Assembly (NCBI RefSeq): GCF_030283205.1
Contig: NZ_JASNWF010000012.1
Coordinates: 186,001 to 250,000 of the forward strand
Length of the DNA: 64,000 nucleotides
Direction of reading: 5' to 3'
Source of the DNA: Actinomadura opuntiae
GTDB taxonomy: Bacteria > Actinomycetota > Actinomycetes > Streptosporangiales > Streptosporangiaceae
This document shows, in pieces, positions 1 to 8,247 of the stretch (positions within the stretch are counted from its first letter, which is position 1; every line of letters starts with the position of its first letter). The notes beneath the pieces were generated by a model, which was not told the origin of the DNA, made no database searches, and saw nothing but the letters and a program-made list of their open reading frames with translations. Position numbers and translations under genes: made by a program.

Positions 1-292
1 CGCCGAAGCGCAGCGTCATGAAGTGCCGCCAGGACGGGCCGAGGCACGCGCGCATCGCCGCGGCGGAGGTGTAGGCGAGGACGTGCACGCGGCCGTCCTC
101 CTCGCGGGTCGGCCACGCCGGCCGCGCCCGGCCGGCGAGGACGCCGTCGACGGCGTCGTCCGGGACGGGCACCACGAGCTCGCTGCCCGCGAGGACGCGG
201 AAGTAGCCCTCCTGGTCCCCGGCCCGAACGCTCTCCTCCAGTCGGCGTTCCAGTTCCGACGTGGGTCGCCACGCGTCGGCCACCGCCGCCAC
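1..292 (-). CDS. SseB-family protein, partial (3' end outside window)
   Basis: This is the N-terminal part of a protein read leftwards that runs off the window edge, so only about 97 residues are visible. The readable protein (AWRPTSELERRLEESVRAGD, then a stretch rich in LVVPVPDD and RVHVLAYTS) resembles the SseB N-terminal domain, where a short helix is followed by strands ending in a 'vPv...' and 'lpaFTs' type pattern. I chose the GTG at 292; a second in-frame GTG lies at 283. SseB-like proteins are common cytoplasmic proteins of unknown function in actinobacteria. The family call is moderate because the C-terminal half is missing. Confidence 0.6.
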   Translation of the reverse strand, partial: MAAVADAWRPTSELERRLEESVRAGDQEGYFRVLAGSELVVPVPDDAVDGVLAGRARPAWPTREEDGRVHVLAYTSAAAMRACLGPSWRHFMTLRFG

Positions 293-431
293 CCCCTGTT
301 TCGTCCGTGCTCGTCCCCGACCCGCCGGGTCCCGGTGGGAGCTCCGGCGGGAAGTAGCGCGACTGCCTACGCTACAGGGGCGAACAGGACCAAAGGCCAT
401 AAACGTCTGTGCTCGCGGGCGAGTCCGCAGG

Positions 432-1721
432 TCAGCGTGGTGCCAGTCGCGCCAGTGCGGTGCACAGCCGGTCGATGTGCTCCTCGGTGCTGCCGATCCC
501 GAAACTCGCGCGGACCGCCGCCCCCTGCCCGCAGCCCGCGTCGCCGTGCTCGTCCAGCAGGTGCCGGACGAGCGGGTGCGCGCAGAACTTGCCGTCCCGC
601 ACGCCGATGCCGTGCTCCCCGGACAGCGTAAGCGCCACGTCGCGCGCGTTCCAGCCGGTCACGGTGAAAGACACGATCCCCACCCGCGGCGACCGGTCGC
701 CCCACAGGGTGAGCTCGCGGACGTGGGGGAGCGCGGCGAGGCCGGCGCGCAGCCGGGCGAGGAGGCGCTCCTCGCGGGCGGCGAGGGCGTCCCAGCCGGC
801 GGCGGTGAGCGCGTCGCAGGCGGCGGCGAGCGCGATGACGCCGAGCACGTTCGGGGTGCCGGCCTCGTGCCGCTGCTCGGCGGACGGCGCCCACCGCACG
901 GTGTCGGCGACGGACGCGCTGGCGCCGCCGCCCTTGAGGTAGGGGTCGGCGGCGCGCAGCCAGTCGGCGCGTCCGGCCAGCACGCCGGCGCCGAACGGCG
1001 CGTACAGCTTGTGGCCGGAGAACGCGACGTAGTCCAGGCCGAGCGCGGTCATGTCGAGGGGCCGGTGCGGGACGAGCTGCGCGGCGTCCACCGCGATGCG
1101 GGCGCCGTGCCGCCGGGCGACCTGCGCCAGCTCGCGGATCGGCCACAGCTCGCCGGTGACGTTGGACGCGGCGGTGACGACGAGCAGCCGGGCGCCGACC
1201 GGGGACGCGGCGAGCGCGCGGTCGGCGGCGTCGATCGCCTCGGCGGGCGTGGCGGGGACGGGCAGCCGCACCGCGCGCCTCCACGGCAGCAGCGACGCGT
1301 GGTGCTCGGACTCGAACACCACGACGCTCGTCCCGGACGGGACGGCGTGCGCGAGCAGGTTCATCGCGTCGGTGGTGTTGCGGGTGAACACGACCGCGGC
1401 GCGCCGCCACGCGCCGAGGAACTCCCGCACGGTCTCCCGCGCGTTCTCGTACGCCTCGGTGGTGACCTGCGAGGCGTACCCGGCGCCGCGGTGGACGCTG
1501 CTGTAGTACGGCAGCGCGCGGGTGACGGCCTCGTGCACCGCCTCCAGGCACGGCGCGCTGGCGGCGTAGTCCAGGTTGGCGTACGGGACGCGGCGCCCGT
1601 CGTCCAGCGGGACGGGCGCGTCCGCGCCGATGACGCGCGGAATGCGAACTTCCGCCGGGGTGGCCGGCGTCTCAGCAGGCGTGAACGGGAAGCGGGACGG
1701 AGCGGGGGCGAGCGTGGGCAT
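432..1721 (-). CDS. Class V aminotransferase / cysteine-desulfurase-like PLP enzyme
   Basis: The 429-residue PLP enzyme has aminotransferase class V fold. The Schiff-base lysine is K238 in the motif FSGHKLYAPFG. C380 in GVRDGKFCAHPL sits where SufS/CsdA-type desulfurases carry the persulfide cysteine. HH at 140-141 (ESEHHASLLPW) is the conserved histidine that stacks on PLP. These features support removal of sulfur from cysteine or a related substrate, though other class V lyases cannot be excluded. The start at 1721 has a good ribosome site (GGAAGGAA) directly after a hairpin. The leader carries a SAM-IV riboswitch, so expression should fall when S-adenosylmethionine is high, placing the enzyme in sulfur-amino-acid metabolism. 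Confidence 0.9.
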   Translation of the reverse strand: MPTLAPAPSRFPFTPAETPATPAEVRIPRVIGADAPVPLDDGRRVPYANLDYAASAPCLEAVHEAVTRALPYYSSVHRGAGYASQVTTEAYENARETVREFLGAWRRAAVVFTRNTTDAMNLLAHAVPSGTSVVVFESEHHASLLPWRRAVRLPVPATPAEAIDAADRALAASPVGARLLVVTAASNVTGELWPIRELAQVARRHGARIAVDAAQLVPHRPLDMTALGLDYVAFSGHKLYAPFGAGVLAGRADWLRAADPYLKGGGASASVADTVRWAPSAEQRHEAGTPNVLGVIALAAACDALTAAGWDALAAREERLLARLRAGLAALPHVRELTLWGDRSPRVGIVSFTVTGWNARDVALTLSGEHGIGVRDGKFCAHPLVRHLLDEHGDAGCGQGAAVRASFGIGSTEEHIDRLCTALARLAPR

Positions 1722-1732
1722 GCCGGTTCCTT

Positions 1733-1751
1733 CCGGGGTCAGGGACCCCGG
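1733..1751 (-). promoter_or_regulatory. Leader hairpin abutting the ribosome site (likely expression platform)
   Basis: An 8-bp perfect hairpin (CCGGGGTC, loop CCT, GACCCCGG) sits between the riboswitch aptamer and the start codon at 1721. Its 3' arm directly touches the AAGGAA ribosome site. There is no U-run, so translational control is more likely than transcription termination. The role is inferred from position only. Confidence 0.5.
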
Positions 1752-1800
1752 GGACGCGCCCGCGGGATCCGCGCTTGCCGGGACGCGGTGGTGCGTCCGG

Positions 1801-1884
1801 CCCGGTCCTCACCCGGGGCACCCCATCGCGGACGAAGGGTTGCCGGCCAGCAAGCCGGGGCTTGGCGCTGGCGCTCATGACCTA
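1801..1884 (-). promoter_or_regulatory. SAM-IV riboswitch
   Basis: The leftward leader reads GGTCATGAGCGCCAGCGCCA, then AAGCCCCGGCTTGCTGGCCG, GCAACCCT, a GCGATGGGGTGCCCCGGGTG block and GAGGACC. These match the conserved blocks I know for the actinobacterial SAM-IV class: the GCCAGCG...GCTGGC stem, the GGCAACC core and the GGGGTGCCCCGGGTGA pseudoknot/closing region. GGTC at the 5' end pairs with GACC at the 3' end as P1. It binds S-adenosylmethionine and represses the downstream gene, here the class V PLP enzyme. It starts almost exactly where the upstream promoter predicts transcription to begin. Confidence 0.88.
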
Positions 1885-1891
1885 GTGCGGA

Positions 1892-1919
1892 AGTATATGC
1901 GGGGCCTGTGGCAGATCAA
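1892..1919 (-). promoter_or_regulatory. Predicted housekeeping promoter for the riboswitch transcript
   Basis: TTGATC (1919-1914) and TATACT (1897-1892) are separated by 16 bases on the minus strand. The predicted start, about 7 bases after the -10 box, falls at the first base of the SAM-IV aptamer. The element overlaps the leader of the rightward lipoprotein gene, so the two divergent transcription units probably share this short interval. Confidence 0.6.
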
Positions 1920-1932
1920 GCGGGAGGGTGCG

Positions 1933-2313
1933 ATGCGGTACGGGGTGGTTCGGGCGCTGGCCGGGGGCGTGGTGATGCTCGGCGTGTCCGGCCTGCTGGG
2001 CGCGTGCGGTGCGCTGGGGGGCGACTCCGGCCAGGTCTGCACCGACACGAAGAAGGCGTTCCAGCAGTACGTCACCCAGGTCAGGAGCGTGCCGGCGGCC
2101 GAGCCGGCGCAGTGGGGGCAGGCGACGCAGCGGCTCGCGACCCGCCTCGACGGGCTGGCGGGGAAGACCGGCGACGGGGCGCTGAAGAAGGCGCTGCGGA
2201 GCGAGGCGGGCCGGCTGCGCGCCGCCGCCGCGAGCGTGAGCACCGGGGACGCCGCGCAGCTCAGCGCCGTGATCAACGACACGCCCGCCCGCATCGGGAA
2301 GGCGTGCGACTAG
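1933..2313 (+). CDS. Small lipoprotein of unknown function
   Basis: A 126-residue protein begins with a signal peptide and a lipobox, GLLGAC, which puts the lipidated cysteine at about residue 25. The mature part is mostly helical and charged (KKAFQQYVTQV, KTGDGALKKALRSEAGRLRAAA), with a cysteine shortly after the lipobox and one at the C-terminus that could form a disulfide. The ATG at 1933 is chosen because GGGAGG lies 5-10 bases before it; an upstream in-frame ATG at 1897 would add a charged extension before the signal peptide. The likely location is the outer face of the membrane. No specific function is recognisable. Confidence 0.75.
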   Translation: MRYGVVRALAGGVVMLGVSGLLGACGALGGDSGQVCTDTKKAFQQYVTQVRSVPAAEPAQWGQATQRLATRLDGLAGKTGDGALKKALRSEAGRLRAAAASVSTGDAAQLSAVINDTPARIGKACD

Positions 2314-2334
2314 CGGGCGACCGCCGGAGAGGAC

Positions 2335-2365
2335 GAAGGCCCGGCGGGTCCACCGCCGGGCCTTC
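2335..2365. terminator. Bidirectional hairpin terminator
   Basis: A perfect 13-bp stem (GAAGGCCCGGCGG / CCGCCGGGCCTTC) with a 5-base loop lies between the convergent lipoprotein and penicillin-binding protein genes. It can serve both strands. Confidence 0.85.
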
Positions 2366-2379
2366 GCGGCTACGCGCCG

Positions 2380-5130
2380 CTAGTTGAACATCTGGCCGCC
2401 TCCGCCGCCGTCGCCGGTGCCGCCACCGCCTCCGCCGTCGTTGCCGCCTCCGTCGTTGCCGCCACCGCCACCGTTCCCACCGCCGTCGTTGCCGCCGCCG
2501 CCATTGCCACCGCCGTCACCGCCGCCGGGCAGCGACGGGATGATGGTCGGCAGGCCGGTGGACGGCTTCGGCCCCCTCGGCTCGTCCGTCCCGCCGGACG
2601 GGCGGTGCGACGGGCCCTCCGTGCGCGGCGGCTCGGTGGTCTGGCCGCCGCCGGTGGGCGGGCCGTCCCAGCCGCCGCCGGGCGTCTCGGACGGCGACCC
2701 GAACGACTCGGGGTCGTAGCCCTTGATGTCGACCGCGTCGGTCATGTACGACCGCCACATCTGGGTGGGCAGCTGCCCGCCGTAGGCGCCGTACCCGGGG
2801 ATGTTCAGCGCCTTGTTGTCCTCGCGGAACATCGTCACGGTGGTCGCCATCTGCGGGATGAACCCGTTGAACCAGATCGCGCGGCCCTCGTCGGTGGTGC
2901 CGGTCTTGCCGGCGACGTCGCGGCCGTCGGGCAGCTGCGCGCCGGTGCCGGTGCCGCCCTGGACGACCTGCTGCATCGCGTACGTGGCGTCCCGCGCTAC
3001 CTGGGTGCTGAACGCCCGCTGGCCCTTCTCGGCGAACTTGCGGGTCTGCCCCTCGTTGTCGGTGACGGACTTCACCACGTACGGCTTGCGGAACTGGCCC
3101 TCGTCGGCGAACGTCGCGTACACCCCGGCCTGCTGCACCGGGTGCAGCGACACGATGCCGAGCGGGAACGACGCCGCGGACCGCTGCGCGGCGGTCATCT
3201 GCGAGGAGGACACGCCGAGCTTCTCGGCCATCTCGGCGATCTTGTCGTTGCCGATGTCCTGGCCGAGGTTCACGTACGCGGTGTTGACCGAGTGCTCGGT
3301 CGCGGTGACGAGGTTGATGTTCCCGAAGTTCTCGCCGCTGTCGTTCTCGATGCGGTGGCCGCCGAAGTACTGCGGCGAGCTGCCGTCGTAGGTGTCGGAC
3401 AGGGTCTTGCCGTCCTCCAGCGCGGCGGCCAGCGCGATCGGCTTGAAGCCCGACCCGACCTGGGCGGTGTCGTAGAACGCGCTGCTCGCGGCCTCGGTCA
3501 GGTAGTCGCGGCCGCCGTAGAACGCCAGCACCTGCCCGGTGGCCGGGTCGACCGACACCAGCCCGGTGCGGATCTTCTTGCTCATCCCGTCCGGGGTGTT
3601 GGCGTCGACGGCGCGCTTGGCCGCGTCCATCAGCCGCCGGTCGAACGTCGTGGTGATCTTCAGGCCGCTGCGGTTGATCTCGTCCTCGGTGTAGCCGCGC
3701 CGCTCCTCCAGCTCCTTCTTGGCCAGGTTGACCATGTAGCCCTTCTGGCCCTTGAGGACGTCGGTGATCTTCTCCTTGCCGGGCAGCGGGAACTTCATCG
3801 CCGCGGCGTCGGCGGGCGACAGCGCCCCGTCCCGGACCATGTTGTTCACCACGGCGCGCCAGCGCTGCTCGGCGTAGACGCGGTGCTGGCCGGTCGGGTC
3901 GGCGAAGTTGCTCGGCTGCTGGATCGCGGCGGCCAGGTACGCGGACTCGGCGGGGGTGAGGTCCTTGGCGTCCTTGCCGTAGTAGGCGTGCGCGGCCGCC
4001 TGCACGCCGTAGGCGTCGCGGCCGAAGTAGATGGTGTTGAGGTACTGCTCGAGGATCCAGCCCTTGGACTTCTCCCGGCCCACCTTCAGGGAGACCATGA
4101 CCTCCTTGAGCTTGCGGGTGACCGAGCGCTCCTTGCCAATGCCACCGTAGTAGTTGCGGACCATCTGCTGGGTGATCGTGGAGCCGCCCTGGAGCTGCTC
4201 GCCGGTCGCGGTGGACCAGAACGCCCGCGCGGTGCCCTGGATCGACACGCCCGGGTCCTGGTAGAAGCTGCGGTTCTCGGCCGCGATGACCGCGTCGCGG
4301 GTGCTCTTGGGGATCCGGTCGAGGGTGACCGCGTCCCGGTTCATGCCGGTCTTGGCGATCAGCGTCTTGCCGTCGGAGTAGTAGAACGCCGGGCCCTGCG
4401 CGAGCGCCTGCTCCTGCGGGGACGGGACGGGGGTGAAGACGTAGGCGATCGCGAACGCGGCGACGAAGAACCCGAGGATGCCGAGCAGCGTGAACAGGAT
4501 CCGGCGCAGGTACCGGACGCGCCGGCTGCGCTGCTTCTTCGGCCCCTTTCCGTTACCGCCGCCGCCACCGCCACCGCCACGGCCGCCGGAGTCGCCGCCG
4601 GGGCCGCGCCCCGGAGGCCCCCCTTGCCTGGTCGAAGCAGCCGGCATGGTCTTGGTATCTCCTGACGCGGAGTCGCTCACACCAGCGCCGGTGGAGCCGC
4701 CCGGAACGTCCCGCCCGGCGCGGGCGGTATCGGGGGAACCGCCCTTTTCGACCGGCGGGGATTGCGCGTCCGCGGCCGGGGATTGCGCCGTCGCGGCGCC
4801 GGCGGTGTCCGCCGTGCTCGCCTTGACGCCGTTCCGAGATATGTCGTCGTTCAGGGGTGATTTCGGGTTGGGGGCGGATTTTCCGGTGTTCACGGTGAGC
4901 GTCGCCGTCCGGGTCGCGGGGGCCTGCGCCGGTCCGTCCGTCCGGCCGGGCTCGGGGTCGCGGGCCTGGTCACGAGCCTGGTCACCGGCCTGGACGGCCT
5001 CGTCCGCCGGGTCGCGGCGCGGGGCGGCGGAGTCCCCTCCGCCCGCCGCAGCGGCCTTCGCCCCGTCGTGCCCGAGATCCTGCGCACCGCCCGGCGTGCC
5101 GTCTTCCTGACCTTTTTCCGTGCTGCTCAC
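2380..5130 (-). CDS. Class A penicillin-binding protein (transglycosylase/transpeptidase)
   Basis: This 916-residue protein builds peptidoglycan outside the membrane. Residues 1-200 are a low-complexity cytoplasmic tail ending in poly-Gly. One membrane anchor covers about 211-232. The GT51 glycosyltransferase domain spans roughly 250-420, with the catalytic E285 in AAENRSFYQDPG and the STITQQ motif at 317-322. The transpeptidase domain has SxxK at S560-K563 (SGFK), SVN at 614-616 and KTGT at 742-745. The C-terminal 120 residues are Pro/Gly-rich and end in long GGGN-type repeats, probably a wall-spanning linker. All catalytic residues are present, so it should be active. The long N-terminal tail is typical of actinobacterial PonA-like proteins. 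Confidence 0.95.
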   Translation of the reverse strand: MSSTEKGQEDGTPGGAQDLGHDGAKAAAAGGGDSAAPRRDPADEAVQAGDQARDQARDPEPGRTDGPAQAPATRTATLTVNTGKSAPNPKSPLNDDISRNGVKASTADTAGAATAQSPAADAQSPPVEKGGSPDTARAGRDVPGGSTGAGVSDSASGDTKTMPAASTRQGGPPGRGPGGDSGGRGGGGGGGGNGKGPKKQRSRRVRYLRRILFTLLGILGFFVAAFAIAYVFTPVPSPQEQALAQGPAFYYSDGKTLIAKTGMNRDAVTLDRIPKSTRDAVIAAENRSFYQDPGVSIQGTARAFWSTATGEQLQGGSTITQQMVRNYYGGIGKERSVTRKLKEVMVSLKVGREKSKGWILEQYLNTIYFGRDAYGVQAAAHAYYGKDAKDLTPAESAYLAAAIQQPSNFADPTGQHRVYAEQRWRAVVNNMVRDGALSPADAAAMKFPLPGKEKITDVLKGQKGYMVNLAKKELEERRGYTEDEINRSGLKITTTFDRRLMDAAKRAVDANTPDGMSKKIRTGLVSVDPATGQVLAFYGGRDYLTEAASSAFYDTAQVGSGFKPIALAAALEDGKTLSDTYDGSSPQYFGGHRIENDSGENFGNINLVTATEHSVNTAYVNLGQDIGNDKIAEMAEKLGVSSSQMTAAQRSAASFPLGIVSLHPVQQAGVYATFADEGQFRKPYVVKSVTDNEGQTRKFAEKGQRAFSTQVARDATYAMQQVVQGGTGTGAQLPDGRDVAGKTGTTDEGRAIWFNGFIPQMATTVTMFREDNKALNIPGYGAYGGQLPTQMWRSYMTDAVDIKGYDPESFGSPSETPGGGWDGPPTGGGQTTEPPRTEGPSHRPSGGTDEPRGPKPSTGLPTIIPSLPGGGDGGGNGGGGNDGGGNGGGGGNDGGGNDGGGGGGTGDGGGGGQMFN

Positions 5131-5323
5131 AAGCCCCCCGTGATTATTGCGTTACCGACGATACCTGAGGGGATCCATGCGTTGGGCCGCCCAATGCGCA
5201 TCCTTGGCTTCCCGTTAGGAGGACGGCCGCCGGGTCCTCCGGGTTGTCGTGACGGATGTCGCAAAGCCCCTCCGGACGCCCGCGCGGTGCGTCCGGCGGC
5301 CCGCGCGGGGCATCCCGAACGCC

Positions 5324-5390
5324 GAGCGGCGGGGACCCAGGTCCGGGTGCCCGCCGCTCGTCTCCGCCGCGCGCCGTCAAGCGGCGCGCG
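5324..5390 (-). terminator. Two tandem GC hairpins after the FKBP gene
   Basis: Just past the FKBP stop codon lies a 9-bp stem (5368-5376 with 5382-5390). Beyond it is a 10-bp stem (GAGCGGCGGG at 5324-5333 with CCCGCCGCTC at 5350-5359). Neither has a U-run, as is usual in high-GC actinobacteria. They separate the FKBP gene from the PBP gene on the same strand; the remaining 190 bases up to 5131 show nothing else clear. Confidence 0.7.
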
Positions 5391-5393
5391 CCC

Positions 5394-6530
5394 TCACTTC
5401 TGCGCCTTGGCGAGGATGTCCACCACGAACACCAGGGTGTCGGTGCCCTTGATCCCGGCCTGCGGGCTGCCCGCCTTGCCGTAGCCCTCGGCCGGCGGCA
5501 GGACCAGCAGCACGCGGCTGCCGACCTTCGCGCCGGTCAGGCCCTTGTCGAAGCCGGGGACGGTCTTGCCGGTGCCGATCGGGAACAGGGCCGGCTGGGC
5601 GTTCTTCCAGCTGGAGTCGAAGACCTTGCCGCCCTTCCAGATCTGCCCCTGGTAGTTGACGACGGCGTCGTCGCCCTTGGCCAGCGCCGGGCCGGTGCCC
5701 TGTACGAGCGTCTTGACCTGGAGCTTGGACGGCGCGTCCGCCTTCGGCATCGTCACCTTGGGCGCCTTGCCGGCCCCCTGGTCCTCGACCTTGGGCAGGT
5801 TCTTGTCGTCCAGCTTCTGCGGGGTGCCCTGCGGGCCGGCGTTCTTCTTCCCGACCGCCGCGACGTCCACGACGAACACCACCGAGTCGTTCTTGCCGAG
5901 GCCGAGCTGCGAGCCCTGGTCGCCGAAGCCCATCGACGGCGGGACCTCCACCAGCACCCGGCTGCCGGCCGTCTTGCCGACCAGGCCCTTGTCCAGCCCC
6001 TTGACGCCGCTCTTGCCGACGGTGAGCGCCTGCGGCCCCGACGAGCCGCTCTGCGACTGCTGCTCGTAGGAGGAGCCGATCTTCTTGCTGGTGCTCTTCT
6101 TCTTGGAGTCGTCGGCGTCGGTCTTCTTCGCCCACTGGTAGAAGGAGTACTGGACGAACATCGTGTCGCCGTCGGCGATCGCGGGCCCGCTCCCCTTGAT
6201 CACGGTGCGCGTCTTCAGCGACTTGCTCGGCGCGAGCTTCTCCGGGATCTTCACCTTCGCCTCGGACCCGAACTTGCCGGACACCTCGATCTTCGGGCCG
6301 GGCCGGGTCACGTAGTAGGTGACGCCGCCCGCGATGGCCAGCACGGCCACCACGATCCCGGCGATCGTCGCGATCCGCCGCTTGCGGGCCTGGGCCGCGG
6401 TCAGCGCGGACGGCCGGTTCAGCCCGCTGCCGCGCCCGGCGCTGATGCCGTGCGGGGTGAACTCCGGGCTGCGGATGTTCTTGGCGTTAGGGATCTTCGC
6501 CTTGACCGCCGGCTTGTCATCCTCGGCCAT
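5394..6530 (-). CDS. Membrane-anchored peptidyl-prolyl isomerase with two FKBP domains
   Basis: A 378-residue protein with a short cytoplasmic N-terminus, one membrane helix at about 53-74 (ATIAGIVVAVLAIAGGVTYY) and two FKBP-type domains outside the membrane at roughly 100-228 and 275-376. The second domain is canonical: VNYQGQIWKGGKVFDSSW, GTGKTVPGFDKGLTGAKVGS and LPPAEGYG, with FVVDI as last strand. The first keeps GLDKGLVGKTAGSRVLVEVPP but its first half is Ser/Lys-rich and irregular, so it may be more scaffold than enzyme. The likely role is folding of secreted proteins. It lies upstream of the PBP gene on the same strand but is separated by terminator-like hairpins. Confidence 0.92.
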   Translation of the reverse strand: MAEDDKPAVKAKIPNAKNIRSPEFTPHGISAGRGSGLNRPSALTAAQARKRRIATIAGIVVAVLAIAGGVTYYVTRPGPKIEVSGKFGSEAKVKIPEKLAPSKSLKTRTVIKGSGPAIADGDTMFVQYSFYQWAKKTDADDSKKKSTSKKIGSSYEQQSQSGSSGPQALTVGKSGVKGLDKGLVGKTAGSRVLVEVPPSMGFGDQGSQLGLGKNDSVVFVVDVAAVGKKNAGPQGTPQKLDDKNLPKVEDQGAGKAPKVTMPKADAPSKLQVKTLVQGTGPALAKGDDAVVNYQGQIWKGGKVFDSSWKNAQPALFPIGTGKTVPGFDKGLTGAKVGSRVLLVLPPAEGYGKAGSPQAGIKGTDTLVFVVDILAKAQK

Positions 6531-6677
6531 GGTTCCTCACTCGCTCCGGGGTCGACGACATCACGAAAGTGACCACCCTTCCAGCACCGGCCTAAGAACA
6601 GCGTGAAAACCGCGCAAAGGAGGCCGACCCGCAATCTACCGGTCACTCGCCGTGGAAGAGCGCTCCTGGCAGGGGAC

Positions 6678-6693
6678 GTGCCCTCGAGGGCAC
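6678..6693. terminator. 16-bp perfect palindrome, terminator-like
   Basis: GTGCCCTCGAGGGCAC lies 25 bases downstream of the methyltransferase stop at 6718 and upstream of the FKBP gene. Flanking AGGGGA/TCCCTT extends it imperfectly. A terminator is the simplest reading; a protein-binding site is possible. Confidence 0.45.
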
Positions 6694-6717
6694 TCCCTTA
6701 GGGGACACAGTGACTCG

Positions 6718-7362
6718 TCAGGATACTGCCGCGGGGGCGCGGGCGAGCAAACGCCGCTTCCGGCCGCCCGGCACGTCGTCCTGCTCCAGGACCGCGAACC
6801 CGCCGGGGAGCAGCGACGCGGGCTCGCCCTCGCCGACGCACCAGTCCGCGGGCGGCGTGTCGCGGCCGGCCCGCGCCCGCGCGGTGAGCGCCTCCCAGGC
6901 CAGCAGCCCGCCCGGGGCGACGGCCGCGGCGGCCCGCCCGAACACGGCGCGGTCCCAGAAGCCGGTGCACAGGACGAGCGCGTACCGCGCCGCCCCGGGC
7001 CGCCACGCCCCGAGATCCTGCTGGACCAGCGTGATCAGGCCGTCCAGCCCGCGGCGGCGGGCCTGCGCGCCGAGCCTGCCGAGCGCCACCTCGGAGACGT
7101 CCACGGCCGTCACCCGCCGCCCCTCCCGCGCGGCCAGCAGCGCCGACCCCGACTGGCCGCACGCCAGGTCCAGGACGGGCCCGTCCGGCAGCGCCCCGCC
7201 CGGCGCCGCCTCCAGGGCCCGCACCGCCAGCGGATGCGGCGCGAACGACGGCTCCGGCGCGCTCTCGTACTTGGCATTCCACCGGAGCCGGTCGGGATGC
7301 CCGGCGAGCTCCGCCGGTACCCCGGCGCCGGGGCCCTCGTTCGCGTCCGTGCCGGAGTCCAT
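6718..7362 (-). CDS. Class I SAM-dependent methyltransferase (TehB-like)
   Basis: A 214-residue Rossmann methyltransferase. Motif I is VLDLACGQSGSA (about residues 64-75), motif II ends in TAVDVS, and motif IV is YALVLCTGFWDRAVF. The short form and the DRAVF...VAPGGLLAWE segment resemble TehB/thiopurine-type methyltransferases that act on small molecules. It follows another methyltransferase on the same strand with only 9 bases between them, so both are probably one transcript. The substrate cannot be told from sequence. Confidence 0.82.
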   Translation of the reverse strand: MDSGTDANEGPGAGVPAELAGHPDRLRWNAKYESAPEPSFAPHPLAVRALEAAPGGALPDGPVLDLACGQSGSALLAAREGRRVTAVDVSEVALGRLGAQARRRGLDGLITLVQQDLGAWRPGAARYALVLCTGFWDRAVFGRAAAAVAPGGLLAWEALTARARAGRDTPPADWCVGEGEPASLLPGGFAVLEQDDVPGGRKRRLLARAPAAVS

Positions 7363-7371
7363 GGGACGACC

Positions 7372-8172
7372 CTAGCGGCGCTCCGCGACCAGGAGCATGA
7401 ACAGCGCGGTCGGGAAGCCCTCCCGCCACCACGGGTCGTCGCGCAGCTGCTCCGGCGTCGGATGCGGCTCGCGCAGGTCCGCGATGACGAAACCGTTGTC
7501 TCGGAGCGTTCCAGAGTAGAACTCCAGCGGACGCAGCCACGATGTGATCATCGAGGGCGACTCCAGGCCGTCCACCAGGAACCGCTGGTCGACCCCGCGC
7601 GAGGCGAAGTACCGCGCCGCGGGCACGCTCTCGGTCGCGCCGCGCTCGGAGTCCTCCACGTAGAAGCAGGGGTGCAGGGTCAGCGACACCATCCGCCCGC
7701 CGCTCTTCAGCACCCGCCCGAACTCGGCGATCGCGCCCGACGGGTCCTGCAGGTGGCTGAACAGGTGGTTGCAGACGACCAGGTCGAACGCGTCGTCCCC
7801 GGCGGGCAGCGCGTCGACGCTGGCCCGGGTGAACGACACCGAGCCCGCGCCGGCGCCCGCGGTGTCGGCGAGCTCCTCGGCGGCGTCGATCAGCCCCTGG
7901 CAGGCGTCCACGCCGACGACGTCGGCGCCCATCGACGCCAGCGTCCGCGCGATGTAGCCCTCTCCGCAGCCGGCGTCCAGCACCCGCAGGCCCTTGCACG
8001 GCCCGATCGCGTCCAGCAGGGCGGCGTCGGTGAGCTCGGTGCGGTACCGGTCGCGGCCCTCCCTGATCACCTTCACCCAGTAGTCCGCGTTGGCCTCCCA
8101 CCGCTCCCGGGTGAGATTCGCGATGGCCTCCGCCGTCTCTTCCACCGGCTCCCCATTCTCCGGCCCGCTCAC
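7372..8172 (-). CDS. Class I SAM-dependent methyltransferase (UbiE/Coq5-like)
   Basis: A 266-residue methyltransferase with motif I VLDAGCGEGYIARTLA, acidic motif II GVDACQ, motif III/IV ASVDALPAGDDAFDLVVCNHLFSHL and the post-IV GRVLKSGGRMVSLTLHP strand. These define the UbiE/methyltransferase-11 group acting on small molecules. The N-terminal RERWEANADYWVKVIREGRDRYR segment is typical of actinobacterial tailoring or housekeeping members. It is the first gene of a two-gene unit with the methyltransferase at 6718-7362. The substrate is unknown. Confidence 0.85.
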   Translation of the reverse strand: MSGPENGEPVEETAEAIANLTRERWEANADYWVKVIREGRDRYRTELTDAALLDAIGPCKGLRVLDAGCGEGYIARTLASMGADVVGVDACQGLIDAAEELADTAGAGAGSVSFTRASVDALPAGDDAFDLVVCNHLFSHLQDPSGAIAEFGRVLKSGGRMVSLTLHPCFYVEDSERGATESVPAARYFASRGVDQRFLVDGLESPSMITSWLRPLEFYSGTLRDNGFVIADLREPHPTPEQLRDDPWWREGFPTALFMLLVAERR

Positions 8173-8247
8173 GGGCCTTTCACGTCAACGACCTGATGTG
8201 CGCGGCCACTGCCCGCGCGGGCACCCCCGAGAAAGCGCAGCGCCCGG

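Noticed and set aside
2384..2719. Proline-rich plus-strand frame opposite the PBP C-terminus
   Set aside because: It is the complement of the Gly/Asn-rich tail of the penicillin-binding protein, has no ribosome site, and no homologous family is apparent.
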